Counted from the stretch's first letter, positions 38,216 to 48,195 are shown. The stretch is DNA of 64,000 nt from Pararhodonellum marinum (GCF_015354735.1 NZ_JACEFJ010000012.1:1-64000); one strand, 5' to 3'. The notes: generated by a model from the sequence alone, not told the origin. Made by a program: numbers and translations.

Positions 38216-39505
38216 TTAAGGACGTCTTTTATTGGGATTCAGCACCGTATATCCAATAAGCTCATCATATCGAGAACCCATCTCCCTGTAATAAACGAAT
38301 ACCTCATATTCGTTTTCGGTTTGAAAGTGATCCCCTTCTATTGGTGACATATCAAAGCCCTCTGAGGATTTAAAGCCATACTGATAATCATACCAGCCCT
38401 GTTTTAAAATCAATGTAGCCTGATAACTTTCCAAAGCTTCATTGTATGCCATTTTGGAGGCTGGAATTTGTCCCCAATTGCTTAATGCGCCCAAAACATA
38501 TGGAGCCTGCCCCAACTTGGGAGATTTAAAATTAAAAGTGGTGAGGACATATTCTCCCTCCAAGTGATGGCTTCTTCTTTCCAGATTGAAAACAGCAAAT
38601 TGGCCATTCATGTCTAAATATTCCAAATAAGTCTGTCCCGATCTTTCCTGATCCATACCTGCTTCGGCAAATACGACGTCGTCCTCCATTTTGATGGAAC
38701 TGATATTTCTTCCAATGGCTCTTACGGTCCTCAAATCAATAAATCTAAATTCATTTCCCGCAAGGAACACATTGCTTCCATCAAAAAGGGAGTATTCCAA
38801 CATCTTTTTCTCTTCCCTAAAAAAATTAGGCTTTAATCCAAAAATGGCATTGTCCCATCTTTGGTTCTGCCTGATGACCACTTTGACCGTATTGATGGGA
38901 TCAAGCAGTTCACGTCTGCCATAGTTTACATTAAGATCAATCTGTTGCGCATTAAATCGATCAGAAGTTTGGCTGGGCGGGACAATACGGGCTCCTACTT
39001 GAAGCTGATCTTGGTATACCATGAAGCGTTGCATAATGACCACTGCTTTTTCGTCCCTCCCTCGATACACCTTAAGTACGTAATTTCCAGTTCTTCTTAC
39101 TGGAGGAACAGCGAAGGTATAATGAATGTAAGGAATACGGGTATCTATCGCATACGCATATTCATTGACATTAAATTCATTGTAGGCTCCCAAGAAATCT
39201 GCATCCCTTAATCCGGACTTTGTCCAATCTGCATTGCAGTGAATCAATTTTGCGGAATATACATCCGGATCAAATGCCAGATCGTCAAATTCAAGAATCA
39301 AAGGAGTGGACCCACTTAATTGCATAACGGGCGAGCTCATCTGGCTTGAAAACTCATCCGTCCTTGGGTAAAGGCGGACAGACTGAATGTTTTCTTCGGT
39401 GACCAAATTTTGATACACTTCTTGTCCCAAAGCCTCTGTCAATAAGAAAAAAATAAATAAGCTAAGTAAAGGTAAGTATTTGCTATTCTTCGTTTTATAT
39501 TTCAT
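38216..39505 (-). CDS. Type IX secretion system plug protein (DUF5103)
   Basis: The 429-residue protein has a signal peptide (LLSLFIFFLLTEALGQ) and the DUF5103 body: NIQSVRLYPRTDEFSSQMSS, LILEFDDLAFDPDVYSAKLIHCN and RRTGNYVLKVYRG. DUF5103 was identified as the plug that closes the SprA translocon of the type IX secretion system (as in Flavobacterium johnsoniae). It therefore acts at the periplasmic face of the outer membrane and implies the organism has a T9SS, likely for gliding or exoenzyme secretion. No other T9SS gene is adjacent. It is followed by the bidirectional terminator. Confidence 0.87.
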   Translation of the reverse strand: MKYKTKNSKYLPLLSLFIFFLLTEALGQEVYQNLVTEENIQSVRLYPRTDEFSSQMSSPVMQLSGSTPLILEFDDLAFDPDVYSAKLIHCNADWTKSGLRDADFLGAYNEFNVNEYAYAIDTRIPYIHYTFAVPPVRRTGNYVLKVYRGRDEKAVVIMQRFMVYQDQLQVGARIVPPSQTSDRFNAQQIDLNVNYGRRELLDPINTVKVVIRQNQRWDNAIFGLKPNFFREEKKMLEYSLFDGSNVFLAGNEFRFIDLRTVRAIGRNISSIKMEDDVVFAEAGMDQERSGQTYLEYLDMNGQFAVFNLERRSHHLEGEYVLTTFNFKSPKLGQAPYVLGALSNWGQIPASKMAYNEALESYQATLILKQGWYDYQYGFKSSEGFDMSPIEGDHFQTENEYEVFVYYREMGSRYDELIGYTVLNPNKRRP

Positions 39506-39617
39506 TTTGTGAATTAGAATTCAACAGGGTTTTATTGGAAGGCACTTCAAAACTCATGATCTTTTTTGATAATGGTTGCGTCAAGCTGACTAATTTGATG
39601 CGTGAATTTCTCATACC

Positions 39618-39652
39618 AAAAAAAACAGCCTTTCTTCAGAAAGACTGTTTCT
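39618..39652 (-). terminator. Intrinsic terminator of the OmpA lipoprotein gene
   Basis: On the minus strand AAACAG...CTGTTT with inner CTTTC/GAAAG pairs form a stem around a tetraloop, followed by a T run; it lies about 12 bp after the OmpA gene stop. Confidence 0.88.
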
Positions 39653-39662
39653 TTATTGTCCT

Positions 39663-40481
39663 TTAATTCAAAATCTTATAAAGCTCATCCAACTGCGGGG
39701 TCAGAATAATTTCTGTTCGTCTGTTTTTGGCTCTTCCCTCAGCAGTATCATTGGATTCTTTAGGGTTGAAATAGCTATGACCCGAGGCAATTACCCTTTC
39801 CGGCGTCACTTTGTAGGTATTGGTCAATACCCTAACAATTGAGCTCGCCCTCGCTGTACTGAGTGCCCAGTTATCTTCAAACCTGCCGCTTATGGGTACA
39901 TTGTCTGTATGCCCTTCTACCATTACCTGGATTTCAGGATTGTTATTGAGTACTTCGGCCAGTTTTCCCAAAGCCTCAATTCCGTCTCTATTTACTGTAG
40001 CACTACCAGATGGAAATAGCAGTTTATCCTGAAGGGCTACATATAATTTCCCGTCTTTTTCATAAACCTGCAATTCATCAGACTTGTACTGGTTCAAAGC
40101 CCTGTCTACAGTGCTTTTCAATCGGTTCATGACCTCACGTTGTTCATCAAACAACTTCTGAAGCGCATTCAATCGATCCTGTTGTTCCATTAGGGTTTTT
40201 TCTTTGTCTGTCAGCATCCGCTGCTGATCAGAGGTCATGTCCATGGCCATACCCAATTGCTCCTTGAGGCTCCTAACTTCTTCCTCAGAAGCTTCCAATG
40301 CCTCTTTGGTTTTTTCAAGTTCAGATTTGGTGTCTGCAAGCTGACTTTGGGTTTCACTCAATTGAGTGGATAAGGAGGCGATGTTGTCCTCTGCAGCCAA
40401 AAACTTCTTCTTCGAAACGCAAGACATGAACAAGCCTGATAGGATCACGGCAAGGATTAGGTTCTTTGTAAATGTTTTCAT
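39663..40481 (-). CDS. OmpA-family peptidoglycan-associated lipoprotein with coiled coil
   Basis: The 272-residue product has a lipoprotein signal peptide (lipobox GLFMSC; lipid-modified Cys21), a long coiled coil (about 25-140, LSTQLSETQSQLADTKSEL and following), and a C-terminal OmpA domain (about 150-262) with VMVEGHTDNVPISG and LSTARASSIVRVL. The OmpA domain binds peptidoglycan non-covalently. Such proteins anchor the outer membrane to the wall, the coiled coil spanning the periplasm. Clear of other genes, with its own terminator. Confidence 0.9.
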   Translation of the reverse strand: MKTFTKNLILAVILSGLFMSCVSKKKFLAAEDNIASLSTQLSETQSQLADTKSELEKTKEALEASEEEVRSLKEQLGMAMDMTSDQQRMLTDKEKTLMEQQDRLNALQKLFDEQREVMNRLKSTVDRALNQYKSDELQVYEKDGKLYVALQDKLLFPSGSATVNRDGIEALGKLAEVLNNNPEIQVMVEGHTDNVPISGRFEDNWALSTARASSIVRVLTNTYKVTPERVIASGHSYFNPKESNDTAEGRAKNRRTEIILTPQLDELYKILN

Positions 40482-40583
40482 GGTATCGGTTAGTAAAGTG
40501 TTTATACAAAAATCAATTCAGATACTATAAAAACCATACCTGAATTGAATTTTATGAAATATTTTTCTCTTATATGAGCCTTA

Positions 40584-42506
40584 TCAATTCGTCTGCAACT
40601 GAAGTTGTTCGATCTCCCCTACCAATTCTTCCCATTGTTCAGTCAGTTTCTTCAGCATAGATGCATTGTTCTCGTATTGACTTTGCACTTTGCTTAACTC
40701 TTCCGCATCAGCATAAAGCGACTCATCAGCCATCTCCTTCTCCAAAACATTTTGTTTTTCTTCCAATCCCATCAATTCGGATTCAAGTTTTTCCAAGTCT
40801 TGCTCCTTTTTTTTCAGGTCTTTCTTGGCCTGTTGTTTAATCGGATCATGGACTTTTTGCGTGTCTACTGGTATTGGCTTAACCTTCTTCTCTTCTTTAG
40901 GAATCTCCGCTACCTGTTGTGATTTCCAATAAACATATTCATCATAGGAACCTGGATATTCTTTGATTTGATAATCTTCGATATACCATATTTTATTGGC
41001 CACTCCTTTGATAAAGTGACGATCGTGAGAAACCGTGATGAATGTTCCTTCATATTGCTGCAAAGCCTGAATCAGGATGTTTACAGACTGCATGTCCAAG
41101 TGATTGGTCGGTTCATCCAAGAGAAGGAAATTGGCCTCAGAAATTAACGTCTTTGCCAAGGCCACTCTGGATTTTTCACCTCCGGAAAGTACTTTGATTT
41201 TTTTGAACACTTCCTCATTGGAGAACAAAAAACAACCGAGAACACCCCTGAGTTCTGTTTCAGTCTTTTTGCTGCCAGCCTGCACCATTTCCTGAAGGAT
41301 CTCATTGTTCACATTCAGTGCTTCCAATTGGTGCTGAGCGAAAAATGCTTTGATTACATTGTATCCTTCCTCTCTTTTCCCTTTAAATTTTTCTGAACCA
41401 TCTATGATCCTAAGCAAAGTCGATTTTCCTTTTCCGTTGGCACCTATCAATGCGATCTTGTCTCCCCTTTCTATCCTGGCTGTACTGTTTTCCAATATTT
41501 TGATGTCTCCATAAGCTTTGGAAATGTGCTCCATAACCACCACATCTCTTCCCGACTTTTGAGAAAACTTGAATTTGAAATTGACCGCAACCTCATCATT
41601 GACCACCTCGTCTACCCTGTCCAGCCTGTCAAGTGCTTTGATCCTTGATTGGACCTGATTGGATTTGGTCGCTTTGGCTCTGAAGCGCTCAATAAACCTT
41701 TCGGTTTGCTTGATCATCTGTTGCTGATTTTCAAATGCATTTTGTTGGATCAATTCCCGTTCGGCCTTCTCAACCCTGTAAAAAGAATAATTTCCGGCAT
41801 AGCTGGTCAAGGTCCTTCGAGACACTTCCACCGTGGTACTGATGCAGTTGTCCAGAAAAGTCTGATCATGGGAAACCACGATAACGGCCCCATCATAGGT
41901 TTTGAGGTAATTTTCAACCCACTGAATTGAAGGTAAATCCAGGTGGTTGGTGGGCTCATCCAACATCAAAAGAGAAGGTTTCTCGAGAAGCAGCTTAGCC
42001 AGCATGACACGCATCCTCCAGCCTCCAGAAAACGTCCTGAGTGGTCTGGATAAATCTTCGGTTTTGAATCCGATTCCTTCCAAGACTTCTTCGGCTTTCG
42101 CTTTGATGGTATAGCCTTCATTGGCCTCAAATCTGTCCTGAAGGTGGGCAAGCTTATGGATGATTTCTTCCGAATAATCCGTTTCCATTTGTTTAAGCAC
42201 CTCTTCTATCTCCTGCTGAAGGTTCAAAGTTTCCTTGAAAGCGGCCAAAGCAACATCGAGAATACTTTCATCCGATTGATAAGACAACAGGTCCTGATTC
42301 AAAAAGCCGATGGTACAATCTTTAGCCTTCTGAACCTCTCCTGAGCTGGGTTGAATATCCCCATCGATTATTTTTAAAAGGGTAGACTTGCCGGTACCAT
42401 TGAGTCCAACGAGTCCGATTTTATCTTTAGGTCTGATATGGAGTGAAGCATTTTCATAAATGGGTCTTCCCCCTATATAATAGGATAAATTATTAATTGA
42501 TAACAT
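40584..42506 (-). CDS. ABC-F family translation factor ATPase
   Basis: The 640-residue soluble protein has two ABC domains: Walker A GLNGTGKSTL (about 33-42) and GANGKGKSTL (about 353-362), signatures FSGGWRMR and LSGGEKSR, and Walker B MLDEPTNHLD and LLDEPTNHLD. The linker (about 240-330) holds a helical region, and the C-terminal tail is a charged coiled coil (KKDLKKKEQDLEKLESELMG). ABC-F proteins act at the ribosomal E site; housekeeping or antibiotic-protection roles are both possible. No antibiotic-resistance context is seen, so a housekeeping role (YheS/Uup-like) is more likely. Confidence 0.9.
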   Translation of the reverse strand: MLSINNLSYYIGGRPIYENASLHIRPKDKIGLVGLNGTGKSTLLKIIDGDIQPSSGEVQKAKDCTIGFLNQDLLSYQSDESILDVALAAFKETLNLQQEIEEVLKQMETDYSEEIIHKLAHLQDRFEANEGYTIKAKAEEVLEGIGFKTEDLSRPLRTFSGGWRMRVMLAKLLLEKPSLLMLDEPTNHLDLPSIQWVENYLKTYDGAVIVVSHDQTFLDNCISTTVEVSRRTLTSYAGNYSFYRVEKAERELIQQNAFENQQQMIKQTERFIERFRAKATKSNQVQSRIKALDRLDRVDEVVNDEVAVNFKFKFSQKSGRDVVVMEHISKAYGDIKILENSTARIERGDKIALIGANGKGKSTLLRIIDGSEKFKGKREEGYNVIKAFFAQHQLEALNVNNEILQEMVQAGSKKTETELRGVLGCFLFSNEEVFKKIKVLSGGEKSRVALAKTLISEANFLLLDEPTNHLDMQSVNILIQALQQYEGTFITVSHDRHFIKGVANKIWYIEDYQIKEYPGSYDEYVYWKSQQVAEIPKEEKKVKPIPVDTQKVHDPIKQQAKKDLKKKEQDLEKLESELMGLEEKQNVLEKEMADESLYADAEELSKVQSQYENNASMLKKLTEQWEELVGEIEQLQLQTN

Positions 42507-42605
42507 GGTGCAAAAATAAACATTCTTCCGCTTATCAATGATGTCTCGTAAAAAATTAACTTTTTTCTTAACTTAAACTTTCAATAAAACGAAAAAAGCT
42601 GGAAT

Positions 42606-42619
42606 ACTTGGATCCAAGT
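42606..42619. promoter_or_regulatory. Perfect 14-bp palindrome upstream of a lipoprotein gene
   Basis: ACTTGGATCCAAGT is self-complementary over 14 bp and ends 12 bases before the start of the sorbosone-dehydrogenase-like gene, a position suited to an operator. No regulator is known. Confidence 0.35.
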
Positions 42620-42631
42620 TCAATATAAGTC

Positions 42632-43846
42632 ATGATTAAACCACAACTGATTTTAACCGCTTTCTACAATTTTCTATATCTATCTCTGTTTTGGAGCCTT
42701 TTAGGATGTACCAAAGGGGATTCAAATACATTGAGTAACAAAGAAACGGACAAGGACGTCGCTCAAATTTCAATCAAAGATGCCAAGGCTAAAGTGGAAT
42801 TGGATAAAATCCAGCTGCCTGAAGGCTTTGAAATAGAAGTATGGGCAGAAGATGTACCCAATGCAAGGTCATTGGCCATGAGTGATGATGGCAAAATTGT
42901 CTTTGTAGGAAACAGACGGGGGAATAAGGTCTTTGCCTTAACAGATGAGGACGGAGATGGCAAAGCAGATAAACGCTACACTTTGGCAAGTGGTCTTAAG
43001 ATGCCCAATGGAGTTGCATATAAAGATGGAGACCTTTATGTAGCAGAAGTGAGCCGGATTTTAAGATTCAAATCCATCAAAGACCAATTGGATAAGCCCA
43101 CCTATGAGGTGGTTTATGATCAATATCCGGACAAAACCCATCACGGATGGAAATTCATTGCTTTTGGACCGGATGGTTTATTGTATGTGCCAGTAGGTGC
43201 TCCCTGCAACATCTGCGAATCTAAAGAGGAAATATTTGCCACCATCACCAGAATAGATGTCAATGCCAGCGATATTCAACCTGAAATCGTAGCGCATGGC
43301 GTTAGAAACTCGGTAGGTTTTGACTGGCACCCGGATACCAAAAAACTTTGGTTTACCAACAACGGCCGAGACATGATGGGAGATGATATTCCAGATTGTG
43401 AGTTGAATATGGTTGAAGAAAAGGGAGAGCATTTTGGCTATCCCTATTGGCATGCGGGAGATGTCAAAGATCCGGAGTTTGGCAACAAAGGAAAAGGCAA
43501 GGAAGCCTACAAAGCCCCTGAAGCCAAACTCGGTGCCCATGTCGCACCATTGGGCATGCGGTTTTACCAGGGAGATATGTTTCCTGATGTATACAAAAAA
43601 TCCATCATCATCGCAAAGCATGGATCATGGAACAGAAGCAAAAAAAGCGGCTACAACCTTTCTATGGTCACCCTAGGTGCAAATGGGAAAGTTGAAAAAG
43701 AAACGGTTTTTGCAGAAGGTTGGCTGGACCATCCTTCACAGGAAGTATGGGGGAGACCTGTGGATGTGATGGAGATGCCTGATGGCAGCTTGTTGGTCTC
43801 TGATGATATGGCTGACTGTATTTACCGCATCAGCTATAAAAAATAA
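42632..43846 (+). CDS. Sorbosone/PQQ-dependent sugar dehydrogenase-like lipoprotein
   Basis: The 404-residue protein has a lipoprotein signal peptide (WSLLGC, Cys26) and a six-bladed beta-propeller of the sorbosone/glucose dehydrogenase family: PEGFEIEVWAEDVPNARSLA, HHGWKFIAFGPDGLLYVPVGAPCN and SVGFDWHPDTKKLWFTNNGRD, with EVWGRPVDVMEMPDGSLLVSDD near the end. Such lipoproteins may oxidise sugars with PQQ or act on other substrates; the cofactor and substrate are not established. Close relatives in Bacteroidota are often fused to or near cytochrome c domains, not seen here. A palindrome lies upstream. Confidence 0.85.
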   Translation: MIKPQLILTAFYNFLYLSLFWSLLGCTKGDSNTLSNKETDKDVAQISIKDAKAKVELDKIQLPEGFEIEVWAEDVPNARSLAMSDDGKIVFVGNRRGNKVFALTDEDGDGKADKRYTLASGLKMPNGVAYKDGDLYVAEVSRILRFKSIKDQLDKPTYEVVYDQYPDKTHHGWKFIAFGPDGLLYVPVGAPCNICESKEEIFATITRIDVNASDIQPEIVAHGVRNSVGFDWHPDTKKLWFTNNGRDMMGDDIPDCELNMVEEKGEHFGYPYWHAGDVKDPEFGNKGKGKEAYKAPEAKLGAHVAPLGMRFYQGDMFPDVYKKSIIIAKHGSWNRSKKSGYNLSMVTLGANGKVEKETVFAEGWLDHPSQEVWGRPVDVMEMPDGSLLVSDDMADCIYRISYKK

Positions 43847-43933
43847 GACCGAATTCAAATTAAGAACCCGGCCCTACTAACTATTTTATTGGTACTAAAT
43901 TACTTTGTCTAAACGCTTATCAATAGTAATTTT

Positions 43934-45268
43934 TTAAATTTTCACTCCAGATTCCAACCATTCTGGCTTGGTCGTATTCACCTCGGCGCCCAATTGGTTC
44001 AATAAATTATATATGCCAAAATAAGTTCTGTTGATGTAAAGCCCATGTCTTGATCCTCTTGCCTGACGGGATTTTCTAAACATTTTTTCGTTAGAGATTC
44101 TATCTCCCAATGCAAAGATTTGCTGGAAATAGCTATTATCCGCGAAATCGAAAGTATCTACATGAAAAGGCTTGCCTAGTAGAGAGATCATTTCCTTGAA
44201 AACGCTTTTGAAATATTCTCTCTCTACCTCCGTATCCTTGTCAGAAATAAATTCAAGGCCATAGAAAATCTGATTGAGCTCCTCTTCATTGATCAATAAG
44301 TCCCGCTTGATCAATGAAAAATAGCCTTGATAGAAATCTTCCGGAATGACTTTAACACATCCAAAATCTATAATGCCTAAAGTTTGGTCGTTTTGAATGA
44401 TGAAATTGCCTGGATGTGGGTCAGCATGCACCTGTTTCAGGTTATGAACCTGATGGTGATAAAAATCCCATAAGGCCTGTCCAATCCTATTTCTAGCTTC
44501 TTGAGAGGGATTGGTTTCCATCCATTCTTTGATGTGTTGACCTTCCAACCAATCCATGGTAATGATTCGATCGCTACTTAAATCCTCGTAATATCCCGGA
44601 AAATTAAGGTCTTTAATATGCGAACAAGCCTTTGAAATTTCCTTGGATCTTGCTACCTCTAAAATGTAATCTGTCTCTTCCAAAAGCTTTTCTTCCACCT
44701 CTTCCATATAATGGTCCAACTCCTTCTCATTCATGTTCAGAAGTCTTAATGCAAAGGGTCTAACCAATTTCAAATCTGAGCTGACACTGTTGGCTACTCC
44801 TGGATATTGGATTTTAACTGCCAGCTTTTTGTCTCCCAAGGTTGCTTGATGTACCTGTCCTATTGAGGCCGCATTAACTGCCGACTTGGTAAATGTCTTG
44901 AAAATTTGATCTGGAGACTTTCCAAAATGTTTCTGAAATGTCTTCACCACAAGAGGGAAGGATAATGGAGGAGCGCTGTACTGTGCCATGGTGAATTTAT
45001 CCTGGTAGGCCCTTGGTAACAGATTTTTGTCCATGGACATCATTTGTGCCACTTTAAGGGCACTTCCCTTAAGTTCACTCAAGGAGGTATAGATATCATT
45101 GGCGTTATTGTTATGCAGATTTTCTTTGGTAAGTGAAGGGTTCACCACTTTTTGTGCATAATGCTTCACATAATTCCCCCCTACTTTAGCGCCTGTTTTG
45201 ATAAATTTGGCCGCCCTTTGTACTTTAGAAACAGGAATGCTTTCCTGCTCTTTGATTTTATTGTCCAT
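43934..45268 (-). CDS. AarF/UbiB/ABC1-family atypical kinase
   Basis: The 444-residue protein has the ABC1/UbiB core: KLAVKIQYPGVANSV (Lys of the KxGQ/AVK region), TDYILEVARSKEIS, and the catalytic-loop motif HADPHPGNFIIQN followed by LGIIDFGCVK (metal-binding Asp). UbiB/COQ8-like proteins are atypical kinase/ATPases tied to lipid or quinone metabolism. No signal peptide is seen; cytosolic face of the membrane is likely. It is 12 bp downstream of a TetR-type regulator gene on the same strand and is probably co-transcribed with it. Confidence 0.9.
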   Translation of the reverse strand: MDNKIKEQESIPVSKVQRAAKFIKTGAKVGGNYVKHYAQKVVNPSLTKENLHNNNANDIYTSLSELKGSALKVAQMMSMDKNLLPRAYQDKFTMAQYSAPPLSFPLVVKTFQKHFGKSPDQIFKTFTKSAVNAASIGQVHQATLGDKKLAVKIQYPGVANSVSSDLKLVRPFALRLLNMNEKELDHYMEEVEEKLLEETDYILEVARSKEISKACSHIKDLNFPGYYEDLSSDRIITMDWLEGQHIKEWMETNPSQEARNRIGQALWDFYHHQVHNLKQVHADPHPGNFIIQNDQTLGIIDFGCVKVIPEDFYQGYFSLIKRDLLINEEELNQIFYGLEFISDKDTEVEREYFKSVFKEMISLLGKPFHVDTFDFADNSYFQQIFALGDRISNEKMFRKSRQARGSRHGLYINRTYFGIYNLLNQLGAEVNTTKPEWLESGVKI

Positions 45269-45280
45269 GAATTGTAAGAA

Positions 45281-45946
45281 TTATTTTGATTGATACATGA
45301 ATTTGGCAAAATCCACGAATGAGTCTAAGGCACTTTTTCCCATCAAGTCAAAAGCTAAATTGACAGATTTTTCGATTGCGGCATCGGTTTTTTCAAAGCC
45401 GGGGGAATCATCCTTGATCCAAAATTGAAGAACAAACATCAGTTGCAACCACAATGCCTCATCGTACTTGTCACTGATATAAGGCCTATTTGCAATTTCC
45501 TCTGTTTCCTTGCCTTCTAAAATGATGTCGCTTACAAAAGACTTAAATTTCTCCTTAAAGCTTTTGATTTCAACAGGGGGCATTCCTCTACGACCGAATT
45601 GGTTGGTATAAAGCGTGAGTAGATAGCTTCTGTTTTTCTTTAATTCTTCTATCCAGGTAAAGAAAAATCCCAACATTTTCTCTCTAGCAGAATAGGATTT
45701 ATAGATTTCTTCAGCTTCAAGATTCTTGACGCTATGGTCAAAAAGTTGATCCCAAACAGCAGATTTTATAGACTTAAACGAGGTGAAATATTGATAAAAT
45801 TCCTCTTCTTTAATTTGGATGGATTGTGTGAATTTGTATACCGAAACAGGTTCTTTGCCATGTTCCAGCATGTGCTGTATAAAACCAGTTATGATTTTTT
45901 CTTTGGTATCTCGAAGGATTTGCTTTTTGCTTGCGGATTTTTCCAT
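45281..45946 (-). CDS. TetR-family transcriptional regulator
   Basis: From ATG 45946 the protein has 221 residues. An N-terminal helix-turn-helix spans about 25-55 (VYKFTQSIQIKEEEFYQYF pattern of TetR recognition helices), followed by a helical ligand-binding domain with no recognisable specificity. TTG at 45958 is an alternative start. The regulator is immediately upstream of, and likely in an operon with, the AarF-like kinase, so it may control that unit; ligand unknown. It is divergent from the S41 protease gene. Confidence 0.85.
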   Translation of the reverse strand: MEKSASKKQILRDTKEKIITGFIQHMLEHGKEPVSVYKFTQSIQIKEEEFYQYFTSFKSIKSAVWDQLFDHSVKNLEAEEIYKSYSAREKMLGFFFTWIEELKKNRSYLLTLYTNQFGRRGMPPVEIKSFKEKFKSFVSDIILEGKETEEIANRPYISDKYDEALWLQLMFVLQFWIKDDSPGFEKTDAAIEKSVNLAFDLMGKSALDSFVDFAKFMYQSK

Positions 45947-46072
45947 GCTGTATATCAAGTATTTATTTTTGATCGTGTTATTATTTTTACAACAACTAAA
46001 AGGCTTTCACGGTTTAATATTTGCTGAAAAAAAATTACATTTGGTCAACCGGCAGACAATAAAATATCGTTA

Positions 46073-47428
46073 ATGATTAAGATTAAAAATTATATCATGT
46101 ACAAATCCTCTAAGGCTGCTCATGCTCTAAATATTATTTTGCTTTCCAGCTTTGTTGCTTTTTCCTGTATGCCGGAGGAACGGAATCCTATCCAGGTCGA
46201 AGAAGCGGTCAAGTCTGCTATTTTTGAAAGCATGCAGGAATGGTACTTTTGGAACAATGAGTTGCCTGCCAGCATTAACGTATCCAATTTTTCTTCCAAT
46301 CAGGCTTTACTGGATGCACTGACTTTCAAGCCTCTTGACAGATGGTCTTACCTCACCACCCGGGAGGCATTTAATCAGGCTTTTACAGGTCAAAACAGTG
46401 GCCATGGATTTGGTTGGGGATTTGATGAGCAGGAAAGGTTATTTCTGACTTTTGTCTTTGATGAAGCTCCTGCCGGAATAGATGGATGGCAAAGAGGATG
46501 GCAGGTGTTGGAAATAAATGACCAACCCATAACATCTTACAGGACGCCTAATGGTTATAATTTTCAACTTGGTCCCAATGAAACGGGCATCAGCAACAAA
46601 TTCAAGTTTCTTTTGCCTGATGGCTCCGAAACCACAAGGGTAAATGCAAAAGCAACCTACCAATCCAATTCAGTGCTTTTTAAAGACACGTATGAAATGA
46701 CGGGCAAAAAGGTAGGATATTGGGTGTATCAAAGTTTTAAGGCTACCGCAGGGCTTACCCCAACAAGAAGCCAGGAAGTTGAAGAAAGCTTCACTTTTTT
46801 TCAACAAAACGGTATCGATGAATTGATCATTGACCTGAGATACAATGGTGGCGGTTCGGTTGCAGTGACAGAACAGATCTTGAACTACCTCATCCCTGCC
46901 AGTCACAACAACAAAGTGATGTACACCAATAAATACAATTCAGATAAAAGTAACTTCAATACGAATGTAAATTTTTCCAAGAAAGGAAGTCTTAATCTCT
47001 CACGGATTGTCCTTATCACCTCTAGAGGTTCCGCTTCAGCATCTGAGTTGCTGATCAATTCTCTCACTCCTTACATGGATTTATTTTTGATAGGAGACAA
47101 TACATATGGTAAGCCTGTTGGTTCTTTTCCGCTTTCCAGATACCACAAAACTTTGGAGGAAAACAATGTCGAACTTGTCCCCATCACCTTTGCCACAGCG
47201 AATGCGGATGGAAGGGCGGAATTTTTCGATGGATTTCCTGCCAATGCTTTGGTAAGTGATGATCCAGCCAAAAATTGGGGAGATATTTCAGAACGCAGAC
47301 TAAAAGCGGCCTTAGAGTATATAGAGACCGGATCGGTAAATTCCAGAATGAGACAGGAATTCTATAGGCCTAGATGGGAGTTGATAGATGCTTTCTCAGG
47401 ACTTCAGAAAGAATTTCCAGCTTTTTGA
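46073..47428 (+). CDS. S41-family peptidase lipoprotein
   Basis: The 451-residue product has an N-terminal lipoprotein signal ending in FVAFSC, then a helical segment, a PDZ-like domain (GFGWGFDEQERLFLTFVFDE and RGWQVLEINDQ) and a C-terminal S41 tail-specific-protease domain. The catalytic Ser is in SRGSASASELLINS, and the Lys in TYGKPVGSF; RYNGGGSVAVTE is a family motif. These CtpA-like periplasmic proteases cleave polypeptides at C-termini. ATG 46073 and ATG 46097 are both possible starts. A TACATTTG box lies at 46036-46043. A related protease gene lies at the right window edge. Confidence 0.9.
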   Translation: MIKIKNYIMYKSSKAAHALNIILLSSFVAFSCMPEERNPIQVEEAVKSAIFESMQEWYFWNNELPASINVSNFSSNQALLDALTFKPLDRWSYLTTREAFNQAFTGQNSGHGFGWGFDEQERLFLTFVFDEAPAGIDGWQRGWQVLEINDQPITSYRTPNGYNFQLGPNETGISNKFKFLLPDGSETTRVNAKATYQSNSVLFKDTYEMTGKKVGYWVYQSFKATAGLTPTRSQEVEESFTFFQQNGIDELIIDLRYNGGGSVAVTEQILNYLIPASHNNKVMYTNKYNSDKSNFNTNVNFSKKGSLNLSRIVLITSRGSASASELLINSLTPYMDLFLIGDNTYGKPVGSFPLSRYHKTLEENNVELVPITFATANADGRAEFFDGFPANALVSDDPAKNWGDISERRLKAALEYIETGSVNSRMRQEFYRPRWELIDAFSGLQKEFPAF

Positions 47429-47458
47429 TGAATTGATTTTTATTTAAAGTTACATCAA

Positions 47459-48073
47459 TCAGGAATCGGCATGCCTTTGGATCAATACATCCATGACTTG
47501 ATCCAGCTCATATTCCTTGGCTTCCAGAAGCACCAAAAAATGGAACAGCAAATCCGCTGCCTCTCCTAAAAACAATTCTTTGTTGTCATCTTTGGATTCG
47601 ATTACAATCTCCACAGCCTCTTCACCTACTTTCTGCGCAACTTTATTGATGCCTTTTGCAAACAAATCAGAAGTGTATGACCCTGCTGTGGGGTTTTGTT
47701 TACGGTCCTTGATGATGGCCCTCAGTTGGTCAATAAAATATGTTTTGGATTCATTTTCTTCTCCAAAGCAGGTATCTTGTCCTGTGTGACAGACCGGACC
47801 TGCAGGATCTGCTTTGATCAATATGGTGTCCATGTCACAATCTACGGTCAGGGCTTTCACATGGAGAAAATTCCCGGAGGTTTCACCTTTGGTCCAAAGT
47901 CTGTTTTTCGTTCTGCTGTAGAAAGTAACCTTTTTGGTTTGCATGGTCTGATCCAAGGCTTCTTGATTCATGTAGCCTAACATCAGGACTTTATTGCTTT
48001 CCACATCCTGAATGATGGCAGGTACCAATCCATCTACTTTTTCGAAATCAATTTTCAAGTTTTCCGGGGTCAT
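47459..48073 (-). CDS. hisI: HisIE, phosphoribosyl-AMP cyclohydrolase / phosphoribosyl-ATP pyrophosphatase
   Basis: The 204-residue protein fuses HisI (about 1-115, MLGYMNQEALDQT, the zinc site CDMDTILIKADPAGPVCHTG) and HisE (about 120-204, LFAKGINKVAQKVGEEAVEI). It carries out steps 2 and 3 of histidine biosynthesis. Fusion in this order is widespread in Bacteroidota. It is the last gene of the minus-strand cluster hisH-hisA-hisF-hisIE; the 122-bp gap to hisF has no visible gene or terminator. Confidence 0.95.
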   Translation of the reverse strand: MTPENLKIDFEKVDGLVPAIIQDVESNKVLMLGYMNQEALDQTMQTKKVTFYSRTKNRLWTKGETSGNFLHVKALTVDCDMDTILIKADPAGPVCHTGQDTCFGEENESKTYFIDQLRAIIKDRKQNPTAGSYTSDLFAKGINKVAQKVGEEAVEIVIESKDDNKELFLGEAADLLFHFLVLLEAKEYELDQVMDVLIQRHADS

Positions 48074-48195
48074 TCCTTTATTCGGCTATATTGTTGATTT
48101 GAATTACGATAAGGCTGTTACAAATAAAACCATATTTCCAAGAAACCGTTCCTTCATCGACATATTTAAGCGGTTTTGGATCAATAAGGCTCAAT

